Of a stretch of 64,000 nucleotides of DNA, positions 35,762 through 46,500 are shown one piece after another (position 1 is the first letter of the stretch; each line of letters opens with the position of its first letter). A program made the translations under genes and the position numbers. Below the pieces are notes generated by a model. It saw only the letters and a list, made by a program, of their open reading frames with translations, made no database searches and was not told the DNA's origin. The DNA comes from Karalla daura. Lineage: Eukaryota; Chordata; Actinopteri; Chaetodontiformes; Leiognathidae. The stretch lies in contig CM055206.1 of the NCBI GenBank assembly GCA_029224185.1, positions 13,757,047 through 13,821,046 on the forward strand, in the 5' to 3' direction.

Positions 35762-37653
35762 GTGGGTCGAGATTTATCTTTCCCAGCAGCCCAGTCATTG
35801 ATTCCTGAGGAACAATGTTGCGCACTACCCTCAGACGGGGTGAAAAAAAAAAGGCAAATAAAACTATTTGCAAAGTGCAATAAAATTTAATTGAAAACGT
35901 GGCCATAATAAAGTCAGTACCCACGGTGATCGCTAAATCAATAAATAACCTCACTTCATTCGAGTATTGCAATTTATCACACTTCACACTTGGATTCTTT
36001 TTACTTTGCAGACAGGAAAAAAAGAAAAAAGTCCTGTTTCTACTTTTGGCTGTATTTGGATTATGGTACCGGTGTCAAAAACACAAATCATATGGCATTC
36101 CAAGCCTACAGTATAATCAACATCAAACAGCGCTTTCAGCTTTCTTCTTCTTCTCTTTAGTCTTACACCGCAGAGATTGCAATTTAATGTCGGTACAAAA
36201 TGTCCTGTGCTGGCGCGGCGTCACCAAACAGCAGTTAGCTCTTTGTGTTTGAGACAAACAAGAGAATTCAAAGAGCTTCGTGCATTCCTGTTCCTCAAGA
36301 AAGGAGCAAATAACACCTAGTAACTGCCACGCGGCTGCACTGGATGTACGTTGTATTCCTGACCTCACCTTTGTCACAGAAGCCACAGCAGGTACTTTCA
36401 TTAGGTGTCAGAGAAGAAAGTAGATGGATGATCTCTGTGGTTAACCTCCAGCTGTGATAATGGATAGAGCTATTCAACGAGAGCCATTCACGATGCGCGC
36501 TACATTTAGTTCTACATGGCGGGGGGTTTGTTTATTTGCCTCTTTTTGTATGGCGGATCTGAGGATCGATGCCACTCTCATGTTTGGTGCATACGAAGCG
36601 ACAGCCGGCTAAACTGTCGCGTAAAAACTGGGAGCAAAGTGACACATAAGGCCCGACTCGGTCTGAGCTGCCCAAACATGCTCTTCTAACAGTCGCTAAT
36701 TACCAAACTTTTGAGCCTCCGAGTCATTACACAGTGTGCTTCATATGGCACTACTTGGTACTAAACACCAGTGTCTGTATCCTGAGTGTGGGAGTTTTCT
36801 CCCATTAAGATTTTTAACAATCGGGGAAACGCGTTGTGTCCCAGTGAAGTTGTCGACAGTCTCAGACTTAAATAGCGACTCCAGCTTTTGTTTTGAGTCC
36901 TCAAGGTCTTTTTATTCGAACACTCTCCAAGAGGAATGTTTTCCAATAAAATACCTCCCTGAAAATCCTAGATTTGTTTGGATAAAGGCTGAAAGGAACC
37001 GAGATGCTGTAATTGTCAGTAATGGGGTTAAACAAAGTGGCCTGCTGTTCACCAAAATATCCAGATGATTAGACGTACAATAGGCCACTGTTCTATTAGC
37101 ATGTTAATGAAGAGTGGACAATTTGAATACAATATGTATACTATTTTATAATATTTAAAATAAAAAAAGTAGTATGAATCTTTTTATAATCACTTAGTAG
37201 ATTAAAGACATTTTTTAAAAATGTGAGAATAATTTTAAGAATTAATTTCTGCTCTCGGCCTCTTAAATGTGAATATTTTCTAGTTTCTTTAATCCTCCAG
37301 GACAGATAATTGAATGTTGTCAAAAAAGAGGAGAAAAAAGGCAATGGCTTTATATCTTGGCCTTTGTGGAACAGGCTTTAATAATTTTTTTTACCAGTTT
37401 TTCATCATTTTTTTAAACCAAACAATTTACTAATTTGTCAACATCAATCATCAGATTAATCAACTACAAAAACAATGTTTTTGCTGCTTGTTGCAGTATT
37501 ATTCTTTATAGAAATGTGATGTAGCTCAATTCAAAGCTTTGTAGTCGAGTGATCAAAAAGAAATCAAATATTTCTTTGCTTGTACATTGTTTGTGCATAT
37601 TTTAATTATCATCACATTGTGAATTTGAGAGATCTGTTTCTTAAATTCCTCAG
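35762..37653 (+). other. klhl29: klhl29 intron, 1.9 kb, phase 0
   Basis: Donor GTGGGT and acceptor ttaaattcctcag. Contains a second MITE-like copy near 37236-37490. Otherwise AT-rich, unique sequence in which I see no gene or named element. Confidence 0.85.
37236..37490 (+). mobile_element. Palindromic MITE-like element, copy 2
   Basis: Shares with 10508-10770 the block 'ttctgctctcggcctcttaaa' followed by '(t/g)gatattttct' and ends with agattaatcaacta, the inverted-repeat type end. It lies in the same orientation as copy 1 and ends about 160 bases before the exon at 37654. No coding capacity. Boundaries approximate. Confidence 0.6.
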
Positions 37654-37800
37654 GTGGCGGGACAGGAGGAGATTTTGAGCGTATCCAAGGAGGATCTGGT
37701 GAGCTACCTGTCCAACGACAGTCTCAACACCAAGGCCGAAGAGCTGGTCTACGAGACGGTCATCAAGTGGATCAAGCAGGACTCCAGTTCCAGAGTGCAG
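37654..37800 (+). CDS. klhl29: klhl29 exon: BACK domain middle
   Basis: Encodes VAGQEEILSVSKEDLVSYL, SNDSLNTKAEELVYET and VIKWIKQDSSSRVQ: 49 codons, phase 0 at both ends. L-N-T-K-A-E-E-L-V-Y-E-T-V-I-K-W-I is the conserved BACK segment (E-x-x-V-x-x-A-v-x-x-W-i in the wider family). Acceptor cctcag (37648-37653) and donor CAG|GTAAAT are both good. With a length of 147 bp and matched phases, skipping this exon would keep the frame but remove the central BACK helices. The open frame reads on into the intron for 29 codons with no family similarity. Confidence 0.95.
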
Positions 37801-38113
37801 GTAAATAACACAGTGGAGCTGAATGTGTGTGTGTGTGAAGCAAACACTCCTCATCCAACCGAGCGTGAGACCAAACAGGGGAGGTAAACTCTACTAGACT
37901 TCCACGGTCTTTACAGATTTCCAAAAAGAACAAACGCAAACCAATTTTTTTTTTTTTTAACGACTTCTGAAAGAGTAGAGATCACACATTCAATGAGTGC
38001 GCCTCATAAGTATCACAAATTACGGTATTTGTCGAACCAAGTGAATACATCATCAAACTCCCACAAGATTTGTTTACAAGAGCGACTTTTAAAAGGTAAA
38101 GCTTATATATATG

Positions 38114-38115
38114 TT

Positions 38116-38169
<54 letters not shown>
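38114..38169. repeat. Compound (GT)n(AT)n microsatellite
   Basis: About 12 GT units run directly into about 14 AT units. It abuts the left arm of an inverted repeat. Confidence 0.95.
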
Positions 38170-38176
38170 GATAACC

Positions 38177-38370
38177 CTGATGGATTTCACTGCTTGCCAC
38201 TCTGCTTGTACCATATATCAATAGAAAATGTTAAATGGTTCATCCAGCAGGGTGAATAATATTGACATACGTGCCTCATAAAAGTAGGTGCCAATAAAGA
38301 AGCATTGATTGCTGAGGTCTGCACAGAATCTGATCCGGCTGATATAAGACAGTTCGACCTCTTGCTGCTT
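38177..38370. repeat. Inverted repeat, left arm
   Basis: Its reverse complement matches 39151-39346. The core 38258-38347 aligns without gaps to 39174-39263 at 86 of 90 positions. Outside the core, similarity continues in both directions at a clearly lower level with indels, for example ctgatggatttc (38177) against gaaatccatcag (39335). Not a family I recognise. Confidence 0.88.
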
Positions 38371-38544
38371 ATATACATAGTTATTTATGCTTTGTGTTTT
38401 TTTTCTTTTTTCATCAATTCCTGTTGTCTTCGACTGTGAATCTTCGTGAAAAAAAAACCTGCAGCGTGTCTCCAGCTTAAGTGTGCTTGTTATATCGCCT
38501 GTCCCCGTCTGCTCGGCGAGAAAGCCAGGCAGGTGACTCCTTAC

Positions 38545-38604
38545 TCTCTCCCCCTCTCTCTCTCTGTCTCTCTCTCTCCTCCTCTCTCTCTCTCTCTCTC
38601 TCTC
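38545..38604. repeat. (CT)n microsatellite
   Basis: CT repeat with CC and GT interruptions, inside the spacer of the inverted repeat. Confidence 0.95.
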
Positions 38605-39150
38605 AGCAGCGCTCATCAACTTTGCTTCAGATGCAGCCTAATGCAGCGATTGTTTATAATCCCAGGGGTGCTTCGCCCTCAGAATGCGTGCTATTCTTAG
38701 TTCCACTTCATTTGTGACACGACTGTACTGGCGAAGGCAAAAAAGCACAGCAGACACAGTCCCCGCAGCCGCCGCACAGGTGTTTGATTTATTCCTTACG
38801 CTTGCCCATCGCAATCAAAGCATTTCTTCGCCTAAATACGTATTGACAGCGAGGTGTGGCGGGGTCACATTTTAACAAACGTGGAATCGATGTGCGTCAA
38901 GGTCAGGCCGTCAGCTCGCATTCCTGAGAAGGTAAGAGACCCATAGCGTCGGACAGGGAATCCAGGAATGTCAGGTCGAGAGACTTTTTTTTTTTTTTAA
39001 CAACTTCAGTCACGAAAGCCGTGATTTTTAAAGGTGATGATTTTAAAGTATTTTATCGCTGTTTAAAAATGGAGGTGAGATTATTATCAGATAAATTACC
39101 CCCGGTCCATCAGCACAGGAGCCATTCACTCAGAGTTATGTCTTCTCATC

Positions 39151-39346
39151 AAGCAGCGAGAGGGAGAACTGCCTTATATCAGCCGGATCAGATTCGGTGC
39201 AGACCTCAGCAATCAATGTTACTTTATTGGCACCTACTTTTATGAGGCACGTACGTCAATATTTGAGTTTTTCACCCTTTTGGATTAAGCATTTAGCATT
39301 TATCCTTTGATATGTGGCACTAGCAGATTATGGCGAAATCCATCAG
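39151..39346. repeat. Inverted repeat, right arm
   Basis: Partner of 38177-38370 across a spacer of about 780 bp. The core reads ttatatcagccggatcagat at its start and ends gtcaatatt. No open reading frame, no target-site duplication that I could see. Confidence 0.88.
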
Positions 39347-39781
39347 GCCCACTGAGTGTTTTGTAGAGCAGGATTGCAGTATTGAGTGCAACAGCACATG
39401 TGAGAATACAGTAATTGTAATAGAGGTGTTAAGATGGCAATCAAAAAGGGAGGACGGATTAGGGTTTTTTTTCTTTGTAGCAGCCTGGGTAAATGTACTG
39501 AAATTTGATTCCACGGCTGTGTGATAAATTCACATGGAGCCACATCAAGGCTGGTGCACGGTTTTCAGGAGAACATGTGACCCCTGTCATCTGCATCGGA
39601 AAAACTTCCCGCCGCCTCGGTCCCGCAGACTCCTGCAATCTCACACTCTAATGGAGAGGTGCAGAGGTGAGTAACTCAGAGGAGGGAAAAGAAGAAGAAG
39701 GAGGGAAAAAAGAGAAATGGAACATTTTCCCGGTTGTCTGAACAGCCCCACGCGCAGACACCCGGGTCGCCCAGTCTCCAA

Positions 39782-39798
39782 AGAGAGAGAGAGAGAGT

Positions 39799-39839
<41 letters not shown>
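39782..39839. repeat. (GA)n microsatellite
   Basis: GA run with two short interruptions. Confidence 0.95.
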
Positions 39840-39842
<3 letters not shown>

Positions 39843-40212
39843 GAGGGAGTTGGAAGCCCCAGAAAGAAACAGAGCAGGACTGAGAGACAGAAAGAGGACG
39901 GGGCAGTGATTGAGGGAAGAGAGAGATGGCGAGAAATGAAGTGAGATGGGAAATGCGTTTTAATCTGATATCCATCGGTTTGTGCCTCTGAGCGCAGGCA
40001 TCAGACATCCGGGCGGCGGCAGTGGAGGAGGAGGAGGAGGAGGAGGAATGTGATGGAGCTCCCGGTGGAGTTCAGATCTCCTGGCCATGTGTGTCCGACA
40101 AAAAACAAGCAGCAGGACGCGGGTCGGGTGGGGGTGGGGCGGGTGTTACGCAGCCCTTAGGGCTGAGTTTACACGCATGGTCCAACACCAGCTCATCATC
40201 CTCCCCTCGCCC

Positions 40213-40280
40213 CCATCCATCCTTCCATCCATCCATCCATCCATCCATCCATCCATCCATCCATCCATCCATCCATCCAT

Positions 40281-40309
<29 letters not shown>
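40213..40309. repeat. (CCAT)n tetranucleotide array
   Basis: About 24 near-perfect CCAT/ATCC units over 97 bp. A smaller related array lies at 43458-43491. It produces spurious His-Pro-Ser-Ile and Met-Asp-Gly-Trp frames. Confidence 0.97.
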
Positions 40310-40311
<2 letters not shown>

Positions 40312-41169
40312 GCCTGCGTGGAGGCAGAAATCACTCCCCCAGAACCGGCATTTCTTTTCTTTTTTTTCTTAATGACATGTCAGGACACAACGTCACAGCA
40401 GCAAGCGCTGGAAAAACTCTCCCGGACAGGGAGCAAAAGTTTCTACGTGTGTGTATGCGTCGATGTCAGAGGATGTGTGTCTTTGTGCGGCTGTGCACGC
40501 GCCGTGGGTCGTAAGCTGCAGGCCATAGAGTGGAAAAGTGGCATATTGAAGGCAGCGGGTAAATAATATGCAATTTTCTCTCTCCACTATGTTGTCACTA
40601 ACATCCGATGGCACCAGGAAACGGGACCCGGACGTCGCTGCGAGACGGGGGGGGGTAGAGAGCGTTTGAGCGTTAATAATGGTTTTGCTATGAGACACAA
40701 AGCCGGCGAATGAAAGGGAAAAAAAAGCTGCTTCAGGTCTGTGTGATTGACTATCATTGAGAGTGTGCCACCCGGCACGCCGGTGAGCTGTTTTTAATGG
40801 GGGGGAAAGAAATAGACGAGTGACAGAGGAGGCTTGGAAATAAAAGAAATTAATCTATAACATTTCAGATCCCGTTTTAACTGAGTAGTCATCTGAATAG
40901 GCTCCCAGCGTGTCTGTGAGGCGAAGCTGTCTCGCTCCGTTTTCAGTCGTTATGCTAAGTTAACCGCGATCAGGCATCATATTAAACAGACAGAATAAGA
41001 AGCCGGATTGATCCTTGCATCTGAAATGAATAACTGCCAACTTGTTATTGACTGAATCTTGATATCAAACTTTAAGCCATGAGTATGAGAAGCTCAATGC
41101 ATGTGAAATTGAAGATGTTTTAGCTTTTTTTTTTTTTAGAACCAACTGATCGGGAAATGAACAGAACAG

Positions 41170-41690
41170 TGAATCAGGAATATCATCATTATTCCAGCTG
41201 CATGAAATGAAAAACTGGTAAAGGAAACACCTACATTTTGAAAATCCTCACAGATATGATGCATGTTGACATAGAAGTTAATAATAAACACTTTTGCATC
41301 AGCCGGTCACATCAGCAGTCACATGACTAGTTTATGCAAACAAGGTTGAGCCTGTGAGGAGGAGACTGAATGTTCTCCAAATCTAATCCAATAAAACAAC
41401 GGACGTCTGTCTCCCTCAAAGTGGAGATTTGGGGGACAAGTTTTTATGAGAATTATGAGACATCGTGGGAATAGTATTTATGAGAATTACAACTCAGGCA
41501 TGAAACACTCTTTAGTGGAAACACCTGCAAGTAGCAATTTCACTGTACCGAAATTTGCTTAATATCGCTTTTATTTTGCAAAAGAAACCCCCAAAAAAAC
41601 TGTAATGGAAACACATTTATACAGTAGAGAGTCATCTTTCAGTGATTGTAAAACCGTGCATCTGGAAACTAAATCAGCCCCCTGGAAGAC
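41170..41690 (+). mobile_element. Dispersed repeat family X, copy 1
   Basis: Shares an ordered set of blocks with 43865-44275 and 46225-46500: 'ggaaacacctacatt..' (ggaaacac start), 'agtcacatgactagttt' (GTCACATGACC/T core), 'caagtagcaatt', 'ccgaaattt', 'tgtaatggaaacac' and 'gtgcatctggaaactaaatca'. No coding capacity. Probably an old non-autonomous DNA transposon; class unknown. Confidence 0.55.
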
Positions 41691-41779
41691 ACTGGCTCCA
41701 CAAGTTGCACAAACAGGAGGCCAGGAAAACACATCCTGCATCATGTTTTCTCTGTGAAGGTGCTGACAGAGAGAGACCT

Positions 41780-42330
41780 GTCTTTCCTTTCACCCAGCCA
41801 TCTTTTGTGGGATGAGCACAGACACATGGCTCCAATTATAACAGGCCGAGCTCTGCCAAGTCCCTGAATAGGACCTCCATTACGCCTCACTTCAACATAT
41901 TTTTTTATAAAGGATCCTATCTTGCCAGGTGACTCAAACTGACAAAAGGGGCCTGATTAATTGGCTCTTTGGAAACTGGCCAACTAATGTAAGCGCTAAA
42001 AAGAACAGTTAATGGCGTATTTTTTTGAGAAAAAAGGACAGCCTTGCCATTAGCAAGGACCCACTGACCACTCATCAGAAATAACAATGGCCTGCCCTGA
42101 CATCTCCGCTTCCCAGGCCAAATTAATGTAGTTAAAGGTATTACTGCTTATAAGTTACTGGTTATTATTTTGGGGTATTTTCATACGATTGGCTCTGATA
42201 ATATAATGACTGATATTTCTTTTAGCCTCCAGCTCTCATTAAGAAAAAAAAAAAATCATTTTCCCAGAACAAATGATGCCATCATTATGTAGTCGGAGTA
42301 TAAAATTATCAAAGGACAGAAATGCTTTGA
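41780..42330. promoter_or_regulatory. Candidate conserved enhancer-like block
   Basis: About 550 bp of unique, repeat-free sequence. It has an NFI-like half-site pair TTGGAAACTGGCCAA (41969-41983), a SOX-type AACAATGG (42083-42090), cctgattaattggctc (41951 area), ccaaattaatgtag and several ATTA cores. Its even base composition stands out from the repeat-laden flanks. Best single candidate for a long-conserved cis-regulatory element here. Called without alignment. Confidence 0.4.
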
Positions 42331-43864
42331 GGCTGTGCACAGATATAAACTGAGCTTTCCGCGCGATTTTACCATTCATTTACCTTCAAAACTACAAATG
42401 ACCCTTTCACCAAAAGCATCGCTTTGAATTTAGCGATTTTTCCCTTTCTAAGCTCGGAGTTCAAAATGTAACCTTTACATCATCGCGCCCCCATCGTAAG
42501 TAAAGGTTGATTGTGTTCTTTGAGACGAGGAGCTTTATGGCTGTCGTTGTCGAGGAGGAAACTGCTCCGGAGAGGAGGCGAAATGAACGTGTAAGCCACT
42601 GCCAGCGTGATTTGAGAGAAAAACACAGTCTTCCAGGAGAGCCCGAGATTGATGCAGCGGGCAATCTTCGCTTTTTCCTCTACCCCTCTGCACCCCCCCT
42701 TCCTTCCTCCCTCCTGCTCACATGAGTTGGAGGGAAATAATACATACGCACATTGGGGAATTACACCAAATGCTCAGGATGTCACTGTTCATATCTCAGT
42801 CCGGAGCGCTCAAAAAAAAAAACCATTCACACAAGACTGGAAATCACTTGTGCATCAGCCCCCGGTACGACTGGCGTATTAGAGAGTGGACGGGATCTGA
42901 TGCAAGCCACTGAACTCCGGACCCCTCGTTCTCATCGGTGTCCTTTGTAGTCCCAGAGGGTGCCCGGTCCTGATGTGTGCAGCCAGTTGAAGCGCGGCCA
43001 CTCAAGCACGGCGGCTGCATATCCAGAGCGAGTCCGAGGCGTCTCGTCTCCACCGGGCTCGGGAGTCGCATGAGGCAATCCGACATCCCGAGAACAAACA
43101 AACCCGAGCGTCTCCCACTGATTCACGAGGAGTAATGGACGCTTTATGATCGCGGAGGAAGGGCAGAAACAAGCCGCCGATTATTCAGTGTCTGAGATTT
43201 TGAGAAACGGGCCGGAAAGTTTCAAGTTTACCATTAATACACAGCATGCAGCTGCTCAGCGGTGTGTTGAATTAAATGAGCGTGAGGACGTTTTTTTTTC
43301 TTTTTTTTTTGGGTTGTTTTGAATGAAGTCATGCTGAAATAGGCCTCAGAGGAGAACACATTGCACCTGTCAGATGTTGCTCAGGGCAGCAGTCGGCGTC
43401 TGTCGTCCCCTACATCTCTCTCTCCCCCCTCCCCCCTCCCCCTCCGCCTCTTCATCCCCATCCACCCATCCGTCCATCCATCCATCCTCCAGGCGTGTTC
43501 GCACGTGGTCATGCAGCCGCCGAAAACGTATAAATGTGGCTCTCAAGTGGAGTCCACCCCTTTCACATATTCTGCTAGTCTGTATCTGTAGTAGTGTAGA
43601 TAAGATAGATAGAATAACGGCAAAAGTGTCTCACCTGGGTATTTATTGATTCCAAATATCAAACTTTAGTTGTGGGTTTGTTCACCTCCGGTTTTTACGT
43701 GTTCATATGACAAGCTGCATTTGTGTGAAATTTCTAACAATTTTCTACTAATCAGAAAAGGAATCAATAGCTAAATGTTAATACCAGTTCTACAATCAAG
43801 TATAAATGCCCTGATCACACCTCTTACATATATATTCACACCATGTACATTCACACCTGGAGAT

Positions 43865-44275
43865 ATGTGAAACCTCAATATCACAAAAGAAAAGCTAATG
43901 GAACTAATGTGTCCATTACTAATGTTAATGGAAACACAGGCATTTCTGAGAACCTCTCACATACTGTAGTGCAAAAACATCCTTTTCACATGTACACGCT
44001 GACGTAGGATGGTCACATGACCAGTTCCCTTCCAACAAGATGGTGATGTGTGGATAGAGATGGTGAGGGACACTTATTCTAAATATAATTTGAAAAATTT
44101 GATAAAAATAAGAGCTGAATGTGCGCAAAATTTAAGATTTTTACACCTTAAATAGTTTTTTATGACTAGCTATATCAGAAGACTTATCCACAGGTCGATG
44201 CGTCATGGAGATCATCATTTTATAGACTGAACGTAGAGTCTATAAAACAGTGGATCTAGAAACATAATCATCCTC
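43865..44275 (+). mobile_element. Dispersed repeat family X, copy 2
   Basis: Same block order as copy 1: 'ggaaacacaggcattt', 'gtagtgcaaaaacat', 'ggtcacatgaccagttcc' (about 44011-44028), then 'ataaaacagtggatctagaaacataatca' equivalent near 44238-44266. Same orientation as copy 1. Confidence 0.55.
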
Positions 44276-44615
44276 CTTAACTCTCTCACTTTGCACGTGG
44301 TTGTCCAGCCCTTTCACCACAGCTCATTCTCCTCATCCAAAGAGGTGGTGCACGCGCTCAGTGGGTTCATCAGCGCTCTGAGGCTTAGCATGGGCAAACA
44401 ACTCTCCTCAATGCACTCTGTTGAGTCAGTGAGCCACTGAGTGTCCGTGTGGGTTTCATTTCTTGTTTGTTGTTTTTGTTTTTTTTATTTATTTCCTGCA
44501 CATCTGTGTTTTAAACATTAGGGTGCAGGAAAGCAAACACACGCTCGCGCTGCCATCAGATAGATACAACCGCACGCCTGTCGTTTGTTTGACGCTGTCG
44601 TGGCACTGAATCATC

Positions 44616-44620
44616 TCACA

Positions 44621-44658
<38 letters not shown>
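44616..44658. repeat. (CA)n microsatellite
   Basis: About 21 CA units with one TA interruption. Confidence 0.96.
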
Positions 44659-44660
<2 letters not shown>

Positions 44661-45488
44661 GTAAGAGGTGTTAGTCCTGCCTGACAGTAGTGGAATGGGA
44701 AATGCTCAGTGGACATTTGTCATCTGTGTTAGCGGATGCCGGCTCCCCGGCTTCCTCTCTGCTGCCTCTGACAGATCTGAGAGGCTCGCTGTTAGACACA
44801 TTATCCCTGCCTTTCATCAGGCTCAACTCATTCACATCCTCTGTCCACTTGCCCAAGTGTGTGTGTGTGTGAGTGAGATTTCTTCCTTTTCTACCCTTTG
44901 CAAGTTTTCGCAGGTGACGCAGCTGCAGTGGCTGGGTCAGTGTGTCACATAAGGCTTATGTGGGTTTTATATCATGAAAAAGGAAGAATAAAAAAACAAG
45001 TGGAGAAGCACATGGACTACTCATAAATAATGCTCTCCTAAGGAAAAATGGAAATGGATGATATTTGTGTGTGGGCAGACGAGCTAAAAGCAGTCGCCTC
45101 CATATGTCCGCAGACTCATGTGGACGCCCTCCATATGTACCATGTGTTAAAGAAAAAACAGTGAACAAAAGATCACCCGTTTTTTTTTGTTTTTTTTCTT
45201 CTTTTCTCCAAAATACACAGTAGCCTGGGTTTTGTTTCAGTTGGCATGGCAGCTATTATGATTTGCATCCAGTAGATGTCATCTCTGTTTAAAAGCACTG
45301 AGAGATTGCCTGTGTGAGTAGGCGAGGAGATGAAAATGACAGGTCACACCATTCGTCTGCAGGGACGGCGCTCACGCTCACTCGGCCTCGCCTGTGCACG
45401 AGAGAGTGATTGCTCAAGAGGTTGTTAGAGATGGAGAGAAATGGAGTCGGATACACGCTGCTTACCCTCATCTGCTGAGTGCAGGCAC

Positions 45489-45489
<1 letters not shown>

Positions 45490-45533
<44 letters not shown>

Positions 45534-45549
45534 ACTGTCTCTCTCTCTC
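45490..45549. repeat. (CT)n microsatellite
   Basis: CT run with three short interruptions. Confidence 0.95.
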
Positions 45550-46224
45550 GTGTGAATATTCATTTAACTGATACTGTGCCACGCATGTACGCGGTCCATA
45601 TGGTGTGCAGCCAGCACGTGCAGTTCCCCTCACTCGGTGAAAGCCCTGCATGCCTGAGCTTTCATCAATATTTAGCAGAGTTAAGCCACATAAGGTTACA
45701 GTCTGCTTATTAAAGCCTCTGTTTACCTGTTGGATTATCTCCTGAGATGCTGAGAAATCAGCATTAAACTCAGTTTCAGACTTGAAATGGAAAAAAGAAA
45801 AAAAAATATCTCGACTCCAGGTATACTGTACATTAGAAACAATAATTTCATTTCGCTTCACTGAAGAATTAAGCCTCGGCTCACTGAGAAAGCACACACT
45901 GGCAATATTAGTGTAATCCTGTGGGTACATCTGCCAGGAAGAGGAGATTTCTTCCCTCTGCAAGCATAATGGGTGAAAAGAATTTTTGGCAGTTTGGGAT
46001 TCGGGTGAGAGAAGGTGGCTGAATGAGAGGGCTAAACGGTTTAGAGGTGTTTTTTTTATCGTAATCTCAATAAAGTGATTGAACCAAAGGATTATCCCGG
46101 TGCAGCTGCGTTGGTAGTTTGTTAAGATGGATATGCCTCTCTAAATGGACCTTCAACCTGAAATCAAGGGCTGAAGGTCTAATGGAAGAACCTCAATTTC
46201 GTAAGTGAAATGTTGCACTCAAGA

Positions 46225-46500
46225 GGGCGTTTGTCAGACTTTTCAATATAAAAGTTTAGAGCAAAAAACTATTTGACTGACATAAGGTGATGTAGACGGT
46301 CACATGACCACTTTGCCAGTCGATGACTGGCTGTTTCTTAGTATTGCAGGGCAGGATTTTTGTGAAAATTAGAGGATTTTGCATGGATTAGGACTCCATG
46401 CAAACTTTTAATAGACGTTTCCAGCAAGTAGTAGTTGAACGTCATCGAAATTTTTAGATTCATTGCTTTCACTTTGTGAAAAACTATCATAGAAATGGAC
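46225..46500 (+). mobile_element. Dispersed repeat family X, copy 3
   Basis: Carries 'gatgtagacggtcacatgac' (46290 area), 'gacgtttccagcaagtagta', 'catcgaaattt' and 'atagaaatggacc', matching the order in copies 1 and 2. The 5' portion is shorter than in the others. Confidence 0.5.

Noticed and set aside
37801..37887. Open frame continuing after the BACK exon
   Set aside because: Val-Cys repeats from GT sequence, no family match, strong GTAAAT donor at 37801.
40213..40309. Regularly spaced repeats suggestive of an array such as CRISPR
   Set aside because: A plain (CCAT)n tetranucleotide microsatellite with no spacers, in a vertebrate intron.
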